Shown piece by piece: positions 10,501 to 23,052 of a stretch of 64,000 bases of DNA (positions are counted from its first letter, which is position 1; each line of letters begins with the position of its first letter). Below the pieces are notes generated by a model, which saw only the letters and a list, made by a program, of their open reading frames with translations, was not told the DNA's origin and made no database searches. The DNA comes from Theristus sp. LFF4_11. Lineage: Eukaryota > Nematoda > Chromadorea > Monhysterida > Xyalidae. The translations under genes and the position numbers were made by a program. Location: assembly GCA_030248135.1 (NCBI GenBank), contig JASANC010001591.1:1-64000 (forward strand), written 5' to 3'.

Positions 10501-12899
10501 TTTGTACCCCTCCCCGGCACACGGGGTGTCACTGGATTGTGAATTTAAAACATTTAATTCACTCAATAAAAAAATAGTGTTTCAATAACTCAGTTTGGAA
10601 CGGTGCGCACGCTCAAAGAAAATGTTATCGCAACACCGCACGTTGTTGATGTTGGCTATTGTTGGGTGACTCATCTTTCCACAATGTTCTGTTCGGCTTC
10701 AGTTCTCACCACAAGAAGCAAAAACTTATTCATTTTTTATTGTCGAAAACACACGCACACAACAGTCATTGTGAACTGAACAGGGTTCATCTTGTGTGCG
10801 TGCTTGTTTGATCTGTGAGTAAGCTAGGGCACATGTGTTTACGTGTATCGCGCCGTTTGCTGATGCTTATTTTTCATGGACTTGGACTCGTTTCTTTTCC
10901 ATTTGGATATTCGAAGTTGCGCATGATCTTTATTAAATTTTCGTTTGCAGAGGCGGCGCGTAGCCGAGAAAAGACGATTTGAGTTGAGATGCAACATAAA
11001 CCACGATTGCCACCAACAAACAAACGTCGCCGTCGTCGTGCGCGTGACCACGTGCTGACATCAGACTACACTTGAAACTACTTCAGAAAAATAACAGTTT
11101 TACAATTCCTCGATTCGATGACCTGTTGGTTAACATTTCATTTATTTCGAGTTCGAAATAATACTGACGTTTGACTACTTACAACCGCGATTCCAATTGT
11201 CAGCCGCCGTTGCCAACAGCACTGCCAGCCTGATCCCAAAAAAACTCACTCCGTCACCCCACTGCCGTCATTTCCTCTCAGTTATTTGCTGAATACATTC
11301 AAGCCGTTATCACCCATCAGTGATCGTACTTCCACGTTAGCGTCACTCGTTTATTGCACCAAACAAAAAGTTTGTCGCCTTCTACATCATCAAAATACGC
11401 ATTCCTCAGCTGTTGTTATGCTTGATGTTTTGCATTCATCTTCATTTTCGTCACATCGATGCGATCGATGATGTTGACTGACTATGACGTCGTCGTTTAC
11501 TAAACTGCAATCGCACTACTTCTCCAATCAGCTTTCTTTTTTGGGCTCGTTAATTGATGAATGATTCCGGCGACAAACTGCCGATTTATTTTTTCAACTG
11601 GATAATTGCCCCATCAAGTGTGCTGGATTATTAACTGCTCACGCTGATCGATCGATTTCGACACTGATTTTCCATTATTTCTCGTTCAATTTTCGCTTCT
11701 GCTAAAGAAACTCAACTGGCCTGCTGATGCACTTGTGGTCAGTGCAGCGCGCTCAGACGCCAATGCAAACGTGACTGTGCAACGGAGTTCGGAAAATTTC
11801 TCCAATTCAGCAAAGTCAACTGGGAATTTCATCAATTTAGGAACGCCGCTGTGCACGATTTCTGTTCAACCTGAACGCCCATGATGAGGTTAGTGCACGA
11901 GAGCGCTTTTACGTTTTTTTTTACGTTTTTATCTCATCTTTTGGCACAACTCTTCTGCAAACCGTTCAGTTGTGTGTCAATGTGGATGGGTGCTCTCAAC
12001 TTTTGAGGTAAACTGAATAGTGCCGCCCGTGTTGAGTGCGGCACGTTTACTTTCATGATTTATGCCGTTTCCAACTTCATTTTGTTTTGCTTCGAAATCG
12101 GTTTTTGTTCGAAGCGCCATTGCTGCAGTATGAATGCACACGTTGGAAGTCAATCTGTCAACGTCCAACCCACGCGCGCCTGTGTTTATGGTCGCCCGTT
12201 TCTGCGGGTCGCGCAACCGAGACGGCTATTAGCTGGTGGATAGACATTTTTCACTGTTTCCTGTCACCTAGTCTACTCACAAGCAAAACCTAGTGCCTGC
12301 GTGTGTTGCAGTGTTGTGTGTCATAATAGTCGTCGTGTGTGTTTCTGCACAAGATTTTTCAGCGCCAAAGCACATTATTATCATTACTAATACGTTGTTT
12401 TTACCTCGGAGGGTAAAGTTGTTCAAAGCTCCTTGGATAGACGGTGGAAATGCGCGGGAGCGGGAGTTGTTGCGTAATGCGCTGCATTGGACACAGAGTA
12501 ACAGACACGTCTGTGTGACTGACTTCTTGTTACTGATATCACTTCAGTGCCAAAGTATCGCTGTATTCAACGACAAATGCGTTTGCTTTGCTGATATAGA
12601 CTAGACACAAGTCCACAGCGCGGTTTTCTTGTCTGGGGACTTTGAAATTTGTCATGAACAAAAACGATGTTTTTCAGTCAGTGAGCCGATGTCATAGTCG
12701 CTTGGGTGTTTTTGTGTGGCCTGTCCTGTATTATATTTAATGGCACACATACCGATTCTTTTAAGCGTGTCGCATTACGGCTGCAGTAAACTACTACGTG
12801 TGTTAACTGCGACATACACGCAGTCAGCTTACTCATGTTTCTTTACGTGTATATTTCACGTGCACGTAGTAGTAGCTGGCTGCTACGTCAGCGGCTCGT

Positions 12900-13440
12900 G
12901 TACTATTCCGGCCCGCGAAATTCCGGCCCGTAGAATTCCGGCCCGCTCATTCCGGCCCGAAGAATTCCGGCCCGAAGAATTCCGGCCCGGAGAATTCCGG
13001 CCCGGAGAATATTCGCCAGCAAGAACAATATTAAACCACACGAAGCGATTTTTGGTAAATAAATTCTCAAATGATTTTTTATTTTTGTTTAGAACTTGCT
13101 TGCAGTGACTTGTTGTAGGTTCCTAATCCTAAGCCAAGCCTTTTTGATAAGGTAAAAGGGTCACAAATCCTGTTCATGATAAAAAAAATCAAAAAATTAT
13201 TTATAGTTTCTTTTTTCCAAAAGGTTTCACTTTCCAAAAAAGCAAACAGGACGAACATCATTGAAAATACGCTGTAACATGTGAACATCGATATTTTTAT
13301 TTTATAATTTCATTGCCAAAATCACTTCGTGTGGTTTAATATTAGTTCGTGCTGGCGAAAATTCTCCGGGCCGGAATTCTTCGGGCCGGAATGAGCGGGC
13401 CGGAATTCTTCAGGCCGGAATTAGCGGGCCGGAATTGTAC
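12900..13440. mobile_element. Foldback element with subrepeat-built inverted arms
   Basis: The arms are inverted copies: left 12900-13063, right about 13305-13440. Each outer arm is a tandem series of 12-14-bp units of the type AATTCCGGCCCG, seven on the left and five on the right. Each inner arm is a unique segment (GCCAGCA...CACACGAAG). Both termini read GTAC followed by ATTCCGGCCCGC. About 240 bp of AT-rich DNA lies between, including a CCTAATCCTAAGCCAAGCC motif. It is noncoding. The structure is that of a Foldback-type element. Confidence 0.8.
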
Positions 13441-14987
13441 CCCCCCCTTACGTCAGCATATTCGTTATTTTACGATGTCGCAGTGACACTCATTTTCATC
13501 TGAGCGCTTTCGGAAAATTCCAGCTTCCCTGAAGGCTGCCGTCGCAAACCAGGCGTGGAGTGTTTGTGTGTAGTTTTCACATTCATAAATAATGCTTAGC
13601 ATAACACAGGGGTTCGTCAATGCCATGAATTCTTCTGGTTTATGAGCATTGTAATCGCGCGGTTTGATGTGGCACGTGGGCACATGATATGATGAGTGAA
13701 AGTGAGTGCTTAGATACAAAAAAGCAGCTTAAACATTGATCACGTAACTTTGAGTGGATCAAAAACGTCAAAGAAGACGATTTTGAAAAATGAATTGGAC
13801 AAGTTACTTTTGGAGGGCCACTGACAAGTTCCATGCTTAGTAGAAGACTACAACCATGAATACTTCGCTGCTTTTTTCTCCAAATGAGTTGGTGTGGTGG
13901 AACGGAAAATTGAGTTTAGCTAGATTTTGAAAGCTCCAAAACGCTGATGATGCCAGCACTGCGTTAAAAGGGCGGACTTTTGAGTCAACCGCAGAACGTT
14001 GTGTCTAGTTTTCGGGTAATACTTGCCTTTTTCGTTATTGTTGGAGTATACTGCAAAATGACGCTGGCCAAAATTGGCAGAATTGTGAGGGGGAAGGGAA
14101 GAATTTGTGGCAACAAAGAGCATGAGCTCGTTTTTTGTCTTTACATAAATCGTGCAAATCTATTTTTCGTGCATAAATTTATTAGGATCAGAAAAACTTG
14201 AAGGTGCAGGCAACACGGGACAATCAAACTACCGAGCACGTTTTAATTAACGGTTCTGTCAACAACACGCGGTCGTCAGTAATTCAACTCTAATATTACG
14301 TACGATTACGAAAGCAACATTGCATAACTGTGGACAAACAGTTTCTCCACCACCCATGGATATTTATCAAAAAATGACAAATTGTTGTCACGTGGCTGAC
14401 AGTCGCAGCGACATAATTACGATTCAATAGCAGCAGGCATCGTCGTCCTCTCGCTTCTCGCACAGCGTCTGCGTGTGGGCCAGGCACTGACCGTCACAGT
14501 GTCATGCGAATAAATATCATCATAGATTTTATTGTATTATATACAGGGTGTTGCAAAATAAACTGCCATTGGCAAAACGACTCGTTCTCGAGTTTCTTTT
14601 AGCGTTTAGTGTGAAATTTGAAACACCACTTTAGGATTGTTTGCCATTGATTGTGTTAAAATTTCATTTGAAAACTCTGTTCACATGGAGCACGGCAATG
14701 CAATGAACTCCAAGGTTCAAAATCGTCGTTTCAATCCGTTGTCGTTTAATGCTTTAATTTCCGAGTTTTTCGTTTCGTTTGTCTTTTTTCTATTTTTTGA
14801 CTAGACTAGACTCCTAAACTGGTTGAAACGCTTCCCGTTGAAACAAATGAGCACAATCAAAAATTGCCTCCTGTATTTTTATTCTCGAAAATGCAACACG
14901 TTTCCGAATTTACACTACCTATGGTTGGCTTTATACCAATAAAATGTACGACTTTTTGTCGATTTTTTTCACTTTTAAACGAACGGT
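13441..14987. other. Intergenic, no supported gene
   Basis: There is no homology, no exon chain and no long frame. At 14540-14560 the sequence TACAGGGTGTTGCAAAATAA resembles a DNA-transposon terminus, but I could not find its partner end. Confidence 0.4.
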
Positions 14988-15298
14988 GATCATGCGGATG
15001 CGCGAGCGAGCGTCAGCGAGCGGACAGCGCATCACGCATTATATGAGCCGTTATCCTCTCGCGCGCGTTTTTCAAATTTGCTCGCTTCCTCCAGCGAGCA
15101 TAGTATAAGCCACAAACTTGGTTCTGTGCACACGAAACGAACACCCAAAGTTGTGCTTGGAGCCGCGAAAAATTTTTTATTCGACTACTTTTCATACGCT
15201 GTAGACACGAAAAACCTATTCTGAAAACAGTGTTACTTATTTTTCTATCTCTTTTTTTTTCTGGTATGTAATCAACATGTGTTCGCGCTTTCAGTTTT

Positions 15299-15800
15299 TA
15301 CCTGCGACACGTTCACAGTCTAGCAAGAATGTTTCCTGGGGTAATTTCATCCGTAGATTTGGAAAAATGGGTTAATTTTTTGCCCCGACCACTTTTTTGG
15401 GTAAAAATTTGGGCATTTTTGAAAGTTCGCAGCGTTTTCACCGGGTTTCAAGTGTTCGCCCTTTCAATTTTTAGCTGGGACACTTTCACAGTTGAAGAAA
15501 AATGTTTCCTAGGGTAATTTCATCCGTAGATTTGGAAAAATGAGTTAATTTTTTGCCCCGACCCCTTTTTGGGGTAAAAATTGGGCTTTTTTGAAAGTTC
15601 GCAGGGTTGTTACCTGGTTTTAAGTGTTCGCCCTTTCAATTTTTAGCTGGGACACTTTCACAGTTGAACAAGAATTTTTCCTCGGGTAAATTCATCCGTA
15701 GATTTTGAAAATTTTGTTTATTTTTTGCCCGGGCATTTTTTGGGTCAAAATTGTGCATTTTTTGAAAATTCGTAGCATTTTGACTGGGTATCATTTTTTC
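15299..15800 (+). repeat. 172-bp tandem repeat, three units
   Basis: Unit starts are at 15299, 15472 and 15644, marked by a TACCTGCGACAC or TAGCTGGGACAC motif, TTTCACAGT and GGGTAATTTCATCCGTAGAT. Spacing is 172-173 bp. The last unit is truncated. Confidence 0.85.
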
Positions 15801-15839
15801 AGTCTTACAAATTTTGTCTGAGCTACGAAAAATAGCAGA

Positions 15840-17190
15840 AATGTTTAGTCCGTAGGAATTCAATACGCTGATCACGGATTTTGGGATAGTTTTCTTACGT
15901 GAGCAACTCTAGATGCTGAATCGTGACGATTTCGGGCGAATCGGCCGTGGAAGTTGGCGAAATCGGTCCAGAAACGAAAAACATGAAAAGGGTGTTTTCC
16001 AGGGTAATTCAATGCGCTGATCACGAATTTTGGGTTAGTTTTCTTACGCGAGCAACTCTAGATGCTGAATCGTGACGATTTCGGGCGAATCGGCCGTGGA
16101 AATTGGCGAAATCGGTCCAGAAACGAAAAACAAGAAAAGGGTGTTTTCCAGGGTAATTCAATGCGCTGATCACGAATTTTGGGTTAGTTTTCTTACGTGA
16201 GCAACTCTAGATGCTGAATCGTGACGATTTCGGGCGAATCGGCCGTGGAAGTTGGCGAAATCGGTCCAGAAACGAAAAACAAGAAAAGGGTGTTTTCCAG
16301 GGTAATTCAATGCGCTGATCACGAATTTTGGGTTAGTTTTCTTACGTGAGCAACTCTAGACGCTGAATCGTGACGATTTCGGGCGAATCGGGCGTGGAAG
16401 TTGGCGAAATCGGTCCAGAAACGAAAAACAAGAAAAGCGTGTTTTCCAGGGTAATTCAATGCGCTGATCACGGATTTTGGGTTAGTTTTCTTACGTGAGC
16501 AACTCTAGATGCTGAATCGTGACGATTTCGGGCGAATCGGCCGTGGAAGTTGGCGAAATCGGTCCAGAAACGAAAAACAAGAAAAGGGTGTTTTCCAGGG
16601 TAATTCAATGCGCTGATCACGAATTTTGGGTTAGTTTTCTTACGTGAGCAACTCTAGATGCTGAATCGTGACGATTTCGGGCGAATCGGCCGTGGAAGTT
16701 GGCGAAATTGGTCCAGGAACGAAAAACAAGAAAAGGGTGTTTTCCAGGGTAATTCAATCCGCTGATCACAAATTTTGGGTTAGTTTTCTTACGTGAGCAA
16801 CTTTAGATACTGAATCGTGACGATTTCGGGCGAATCGGCCGTGGAAATTGGCGAAATCGGTCCAGAAATGAAAAACGAGAAAACGGTTTTTCCAGGGTAA
16901 TTCAATGTGCTGATCACGGATTTTGGGTTAGTTTTCTTGTATGAGCAACTCTAGATACTGAATCGTGACGATTTATGGTGAATCGGCCGTGGAATTTAGC
17001 GAAACCGGTCCAGAAATGAAAAACAAGAAAACGGTGTTTTCCATGGTAATTCATTACGCCGATCACGGCTTTTGGGTCAGTTTTTCTTTTGTGAGCGATT
17101 CTAGGTACTGAATCGTGACGATTTTGGGGAATCGGCCGTAGAAATGGCATAGGAGAAATCGGCCTAAAAACGAAAAATGAAAAACCTGAG
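15840..17190 (+). repeat. 149-bp tandem repeat, nine units
   Basis: The marker TCGTGACGAT recurs at 15921, 16070, 16219, 16368, 16517, 16666, 16815, 16963 and 17113, so the period is 149 bp. Inner units are about 97% identical. The last two or three are diverged, the usual pattern at array edges. Each unit carries GATCACGAATTTTGGGTTAG and GGGCGAATCGGCCGTGGAA. Confidence 0.95.
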
Positions 17191-17267
17191 TTGTCCGGGG
17201 TTTAGAAGAATGTGTGACCAACGAATTGTGATTTTGGTCCGACCTTCGGGGCTTATGTAAAAGTCAG

Positions 17268-18307
17268 AATATTATCTAAAAATGCGTGAGACGCATATAA
17301 AAGGAGGAATATGGCCTTGTGTAAGCAGTGAAAGACTTGGCTCGACAACGCTTTTCAAGTATCTGATGTGGTACACACGGATACAAGTACATAAGGGTCA
17401 TATTTTTGCGCCGCGTTTGTTTGTTTTTTTTTGAAGCACGCCCCCCACCGATTCCGGAAACCCGAAGGTACCAAACTCCGGTGGGATTGGGGAATGGACG
17501 GCTCACCATCCCGTGGAACCAATACCCTCGGCATGTGAGGGGGGCAGCCTCTAAGCCCCGCTCTGTCCTGGGGGCACCAGTGATCTTAGCCCGATTTCGG
17601 TTTCGGTGGCCTGCGGTCGCTATATCCCCGGAGGGCAGCGAATCCGAAAGTTTTCGTTTTCGTTTTCGTTTTGCTGAAAAGCGTGAAACTTTGAAGTTAT
17701 TTTTTAATTGTTCTCTTCGATTTAATCTAAAATCACGCCATGTGCGAAATTCTGTAAATTCTGTGCAAAAACAGAAAAATTAGAGATTGCAAAACATTGT
17801 TGCATGTAGCTTTTTCGTTGTTGTTAACGTACGCACCGCTGTGTACACACCAGCACCAGTGACAAAAAGGAGTTGTCTTCCGTTGATTTTCACCTTTTTT
17901 ACCGGTGTCACCTTCAACTAGTGTGGCAGGATAAACCGTCTGTCCCGTGAGTCATTGCCTTTGCCACAGGAGACCTTGCGTTCCGCAATGCTTCTGCGAT
18001 ACAATTTGTCCTGAACAAACCAGTGTCAGCGAGCTAAAGTCTGATTGTTATTTTAGTAGTTTTAGTGGTCGCTAAATGCCCGAAATCCGCAAATGTGAAA
18101 GGTCATTTGTCTACAATACAAAGTACGAGGGTTGCCATGTGCAACCGAAATCATAAATAAACGGCGCAAAAATATGACTCTTATGTACTTGTATCCGTGT
18201 GTACCACATCAGATACTTGAAAAGCGTTGTCGAGCCAAGTCTTTCACTGCTTACACAAGGCCATATTCCTCCTTTTATATGCGTCTCACGCATTTTTAGA
18301 TAATATT
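17268..18307. mobile_element. Foldback DNA element with 145-bp inverted arms, copy 1
   Basis: The left arm (17268-17412) starts AATATTATCTAAAAATGCG. The right arm (18162-18307) is its inverse, ending in CGCATTTTTAGATAATATT. The interior is noncoding and is inverted relative to copy 2 (23053-24019). A SINE (17437-17660) lies beside the left arm and is absent from copy 2. Confidence 0.85.
17437..17660 (-). mobile_element. SINE-2 inserted in the foldback element
   Basis: Read on the minus strand, the element runs from a GAAAAC-rich flank through a body matching 4664-4822. It ends in GGTACCTTCGGGTTTCCGGA and an A/CAAA-rich tail next to the foldback arm. The corresponding site in copy 2 (about 23850-23870) lacks it. 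This confirms insertion and fixes its limits. Its 5' head is unlike that of SINE-1, although the 3' tail is shared. Confidence 0.8.
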
Positions 18308-18332
18308 ACTTTGATTTAAAAGTTGGGTTTTT

Positions 18333-18371
<39 letters not shown>

Positions 18372-20776
18372 CCAAAACGGATGGCTTTTTCTGTTGTCAT
18401 TTCCACGGTGCTGGTGAAGTGTCCATCTGTTTTGTTTTTTTCTTGAATTCACCTGTCTGTCTGCGGAATTTGTCGAGGCTTGTTTTGTGCAGGCTCATTG
18501 GTTACGGGTACATTGACTGTTACAATATTGTATTTTGTCTTGATAGAAGAAATGAAAAGTGGGTCGCAAGTTTTTTCACAGCAACGATAGTCACCTGGTA
18601 CCAGGGGCCGGGTCGTCTAGCTCGGCAATTTATTGCCGAAATAAAAAAAGCGACCGTTTCGTTCGAACCTCTCGTGTATAAATCCATCAGTTCTATGCGT
18701 GTGCATATATTTTTTCTGCCTGTGTAACCTCATGTCTCTGTGCTCACGCGGCATAAAAACGCCCAATTTCCGCATTTGTGGCGCGGAAAATATGTCGGGA
18801 AGGGATTGCACAAAAAACGGGAGTTTTGTCATGAATTCGCGCTTTGTTTTCACCAAAGTGGGACAAGTTAGCCACAGAGACCGAGTCTCTCCAAGACAAT
18901 TGGCAGTGCTTTTTTCGTTGGACTTCTGCACAGTGCAAGATGTGTCTCCAACCAAAATTTTGAGTGTGTTCAGCAAATTTTCGCTGTCACTCAGAACTGA
19001 GCACGCGCGAGTCACGGCACTGCCAGGCACTTGATGGTGAGCGCAGCGTCTTCATTTCCCGAACAAACCAAAATGCCTTTTATGGTGTTTTAGGCGTCTT
19101 TTCCTTCTTAGTAGTGCGTGTTCTGAGGGTTCCTCTGGTTTTGTGGAACACCTAGTTTTTTCTGAAGCTTCGGATTCAGTTGAACGAATGAACTGCTTGC
19201 GTTGAACTTTTGAACAGTTAAAACTGTTTTCAGATGTTCATCTCAAAAAAAAATATTGGATATCTTTGTAACGAAAAGCAGCCACAGCTGCACTGACCTG
19301 TTGGGTGTTCGCAAGATAACAAGAAACGGGTTGAACATTACAATGTGCAGTGTACAAAGAGAAAAGATGCTGTCAAGAAACAAAAATAATCGATCATTTT
19401 GAAAAGGGGAATCCATAAGTCACAGCAGGTCAGAAATTCAGTTCCCATGTTTGTGTCGGCTCGATACCGACGGAAACCCCGCCATTTTTTGCCACTGTAA
19501 AAACACTGTGAATTGATTTATTGATGTTTTTGTAATGTCGGTCAAAATTTAAAGAAAACAAGCCGTTCATCGTTTTTGTGTGTTCTGTGAAAATATGGTT
19601 TCCAAAAACCTGTGTGTTAAAAATGGTGGAACTGTAATTAAACTTGTTGATGGTTTGACATTACATGTGCGTGCGTGTTTCAATTAGTACAACCAATAAA
19701 ACGGCCACGGACACAATCGGAAGAATCGGATGGGAAGAAGACAGAGCAAAGAATAACTTAACCAACTCAAACGGGCAGCGTATGGATGTTCCGCTCCAAA
19801 AAAAAGTTAATTGAACCAACTAGACAGGCGCCGTCGCAAGAACCTCCCAAACAGACAGGTCATTTTTAAAATGTTCATTGTGTGTGGAAAAGATGAAAGC
19901 TTTATTATTGTGCAATCATGTTGTTTCTATAACAAGACGTGTGTGCGCAGCCCATTAGAATCGTGCACTAAAATAGATATTGAAGCTTTAAAACTATAAA
20001 ACAACTCGAGCGAACGCTGTGGAACACAAAATTTCTGAGAAACCCGCTCGCGGAGCCCCCATTTGACTTTCTGGAATTGAAACGAAAGGGGTGTTCTCAG
20101 TTTCGAAAGCGTGCGCCTTTGTGTGCCAGCCCACCCCATCAGTATCATGACAGATGCTTCCAAGGAGGGGGCAAGCCCGGAATCAGACTGACGCAAGAAT
20201 GTCCGCACTAAAATGGGCCCTTTTTCAAATGTTAGTGACCAACAAGCAGGCAATGGAACATTTTTATCATGGATGTCATGCTCCTCCACACAGAACCCCG
20301 ACTGTTCTTGATTTCAGTTTCGCTCTCTGCCTCTCTGTTCCTTTCCGGTTGCTTTGCAGTCGCAGCCCCATAACGTGTTTCTTGTTTCTGTGTTTCCCTT
20401 ACTGAAGTAAAACGTCTGTGAACGAATTTCGCTCGATTATGCACAAGTGTTTTACGTCCATGTGAATTTTAACGCATTTTACTGCGCTCACATATGTTCG
20501 GGACGGCACTGCGCAATGGTTTGGCTTGATGCAACCGCATCCGTATGGAATTAGCTGCCGTTTTTAGCAGGGATTTTGTTTTGAAAAGCTGGATTTCTAT
20601 TCGTTTGACTGGTGAACTTCAAATGAAAGGCTCCAATAGTTGGTATTTGTACGTTGATGGCTTGAAACTCGTTTAGCATGTCACTGTGTGTTCGGCTACA
20701 ATTTGAATATGATCGGTGCGATGTTGTGTGGCACATAATTTGTTTGACATACTCATATAATATAAATAGCTATCTA
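18308..20776. other. Spacer between composite repeats, no supported gene
   Basis: A 25-base T run lies at 18340-18364. Around 18620-19030 both strands stay open for 110-137 codons with no recognisable domain, so I treat this as chance. Nothing else is recognised. Confidence 0.4.
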
Positions 20777-21639
20777 TCATGCGGATGCGCGAGCGAGCGT
20801 CAGCGAGCGGACAGCGCATCACGCATAATAGGTATGAGCCGTTTTCCCCTCGCGCGCGTTTTTCAAACTTTCTCGCTGCCCTGCAGCGAGCATAGTATAA
20901 GCCACAAACTTGGTTCTGTGCACACGAAACGAACACCCAAAGTTGTGCTTGGAGCCGCGAAAAAATTTTCATCGGACGATTTTTCATACGCTCTAGACAC
21001 GAAAAACCTATTCTGAAAATCGTGTTACTTATTTCCCTTTGTCCTTTTTTTTCTGGTATGTAATCAACATGTGTGCGCCCTTTCAGTTTTTACCTGCGAC
21101 ACTTTCACAGTCGAACAAAAATGTTTCCTGGGGTAATTCCATCCGGAGATTTTGAAAATTGGGTTAATTTTTTACCCAGACCCTGTTTTTGGGTAAAAAT
21201 TGGGCATTTTTAAAAGTTCGCAGGGTTTTCACCTGGTTTTAAGTGTGCGCCCTTTCAATTTTTACCTGCGACACTTTCACAGTCGAACAAAAATGTTTCC
21301 TGGGGTAATTCCATCCGGAGATTTTGAAAATTGGATTAATTTTTTTACCCAGACCTTGTTTTGGGTAAAAAATTGGGCATTTTTAAAAGTTCGCAGGGTT
21401 TTCACCTGTTTTTAAGTGTGCGCCCTTTCAATTTTTACCTGCGACACTTTCACAGTCGAACAAAAATGTTTCCTGGGGTAATTTCATTCGTAGATTGTGA
21501 ATTTTTTTTTGCCCGGGCATTTTTTTCGTCAAAATTGTGCATTTTTTACAGTTCGTAGCATTTCGACTGGGTATCAGCTTTTCACTCTTACAAATTTTGT
21601 CTGAGCTACGAAAAATAATAGGAAAAAGGTCTAGTCCGT

Positions 21640-22975
21640 AGGAATTCAATGCGCTATCACGGATTTTGGGTTAGTTTTCTTACGTGAGCAACTTTAGATG
21701 CTGAATCGTGACGATTTCGAGCGAATCGGCCGTGGAAATTGGCGAAATCGGTCTAGAAACTAAAAACAAGAAAAGGGTGTTTTCCAGGGTAATTCAATGC
21801 GCTGATCACGGATTTTGGGTTAGTTTTCTTACGTGAGCAACTTTAGATGCTGAATCGTGACGATTTCGAGCGAATCGGCCGTGGAAATTGGCGAAATCGG
21901 TCTAGAAACGAAAAACAAGAAAATGGTGTTTTCCAGGGTAATTCAATGCGCTGATCACGGATTTTGGGTTAGTTTTCTTACGTGAGCAACTTTAGAAGCT
22001 GAATCGTGACGATTTCGGGCGAATCGGCCGTGGAAATTGGCGAAATCGGTCTAGAAACGAAAAACAAGAAAATGGTGTTTTCCAGGGTAATTCAATGCGC
22101 TGAGCACGGATTTTGGGTTAGTTTTCTTACGTGAGCAACTTTAGATGCTGAATCGTGACGATTTCGGGCGAATCGGCCGTGGAAATTGGCGAAATCGGTC
22201 CAGAAACGAAAAACAAGAAAAAGGTGTTTTCCAGGGTAATTCAATGCGCTGATCACGGATTTTGGGTTAGTTTTCTTACGTGAGCAACTTTAGATGCTGA
22301 ATCGTGACGATTTCGGGCGAATCGGCCGTGTAAATTGGCGAAATCGGTCTAGAAACGAAAAACAAGAAAATGGTGTTTTCCAGGGTAATTCAATGCGCTG
22401 ATCACGAATTTTGGGTTAGTTTTCTTACGTGAGCAACTTTAGATGCTGAATCGTGACGATTTCGGGCGAATCGGCCGTGGAAATTGGCGAAATCGGTCCA
22501 GAAATGAAAAACAAAAAACGGTGTTTTCCATGGTAATTCAATGCGCTGATCACGGATTCTGGGTTAGTTTTCTTATGTGAGCAATTCTACGTACTGAATC
22601 GTGACGATTTCGGGCGAATCGGCCGTGGAAAATGGCAAAATCGGTCCAGAAATGAAAAACAAGAAAACTGTGTTTTCCGGGGTAATTCAATGCGCTGATA
22701 ACAGATTTTGGGTTAGTTTTCTTACGTGAGAAACTTTAGATTCCGAATCGTGACGATTTCGGGCGAATCGGCTGTTGAATTTAGTGAAACCGGTTCAGAA
22801 ATGAAAAACAAGAAAACTGTGTTTTTCAGGTTAATTCAGCCGCCGATCACTGCTTTTGGGTCAGTTTTCTTATGTGAGCAATTCTAGGTACTGAATCGTG
22901 ACGATTTTGGGCGAATCGGCCGTAGAAATAGCATAGGCGAAATTGGCCTAAAAAACGAAAAATGAAAAACCTGAG
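21640..22975 (+). repeat. 149-bp tandem repeat, nine units (copy 2)
   Basis: TCGTGACGAT markers run from 21706 to 22896 at 149-bp steps, nine units. The last three units are diverged, as in copy 1. Confidence 0.95.
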
Positions 22976-23052
22976 TTGTCCGGGGTTTAGAAGAATGTGT
23001 GACCAACGTATTGTGATTTTGGTCCGACCTTTGGGGCTTATGTAAAAGTCAG

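Larger units (their letters stand above)
14988..18307. repeat. Composite repeat, copy 1
   Basis: Four modules in fixed order: repeat A (14988-15225), three units of about 172 bp (from 15299), nine units of 149 bp (about 15840-17190), then a foldback element with 145-bp inverted arms (17268-18307). Copy 2 at 20777-24019 has the same modules, order and unit counts. The unit has the scale of a large non-autonomous transposon or a segmental duplication. No protein is encoded. Confidence 0.85.

Noticed and set aside
15636..17150. Open frames and CRISPR-like regularity in the 149- and 172-bp arrays
   Set aside because: Units are contiguous tandem repeats without distinct spacers, in animal DNA; frames repeat with the unit and contain stops. 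They are satellite-like arrays, not a CRISPR locus or a repeat protein.
18617..19034. Overlapping frames of 111 and 137 codons on opposite strands
   Set aside because: Neither strand shows a domain, splice-compatible neighbours or codon bias that would favour it.
19927..20289. 120-codon minus-strand frame, possibly a transposon remnant
   Set aside because: No catalytic motif or recognisable retroelement or transposase segment could be found in any frame.
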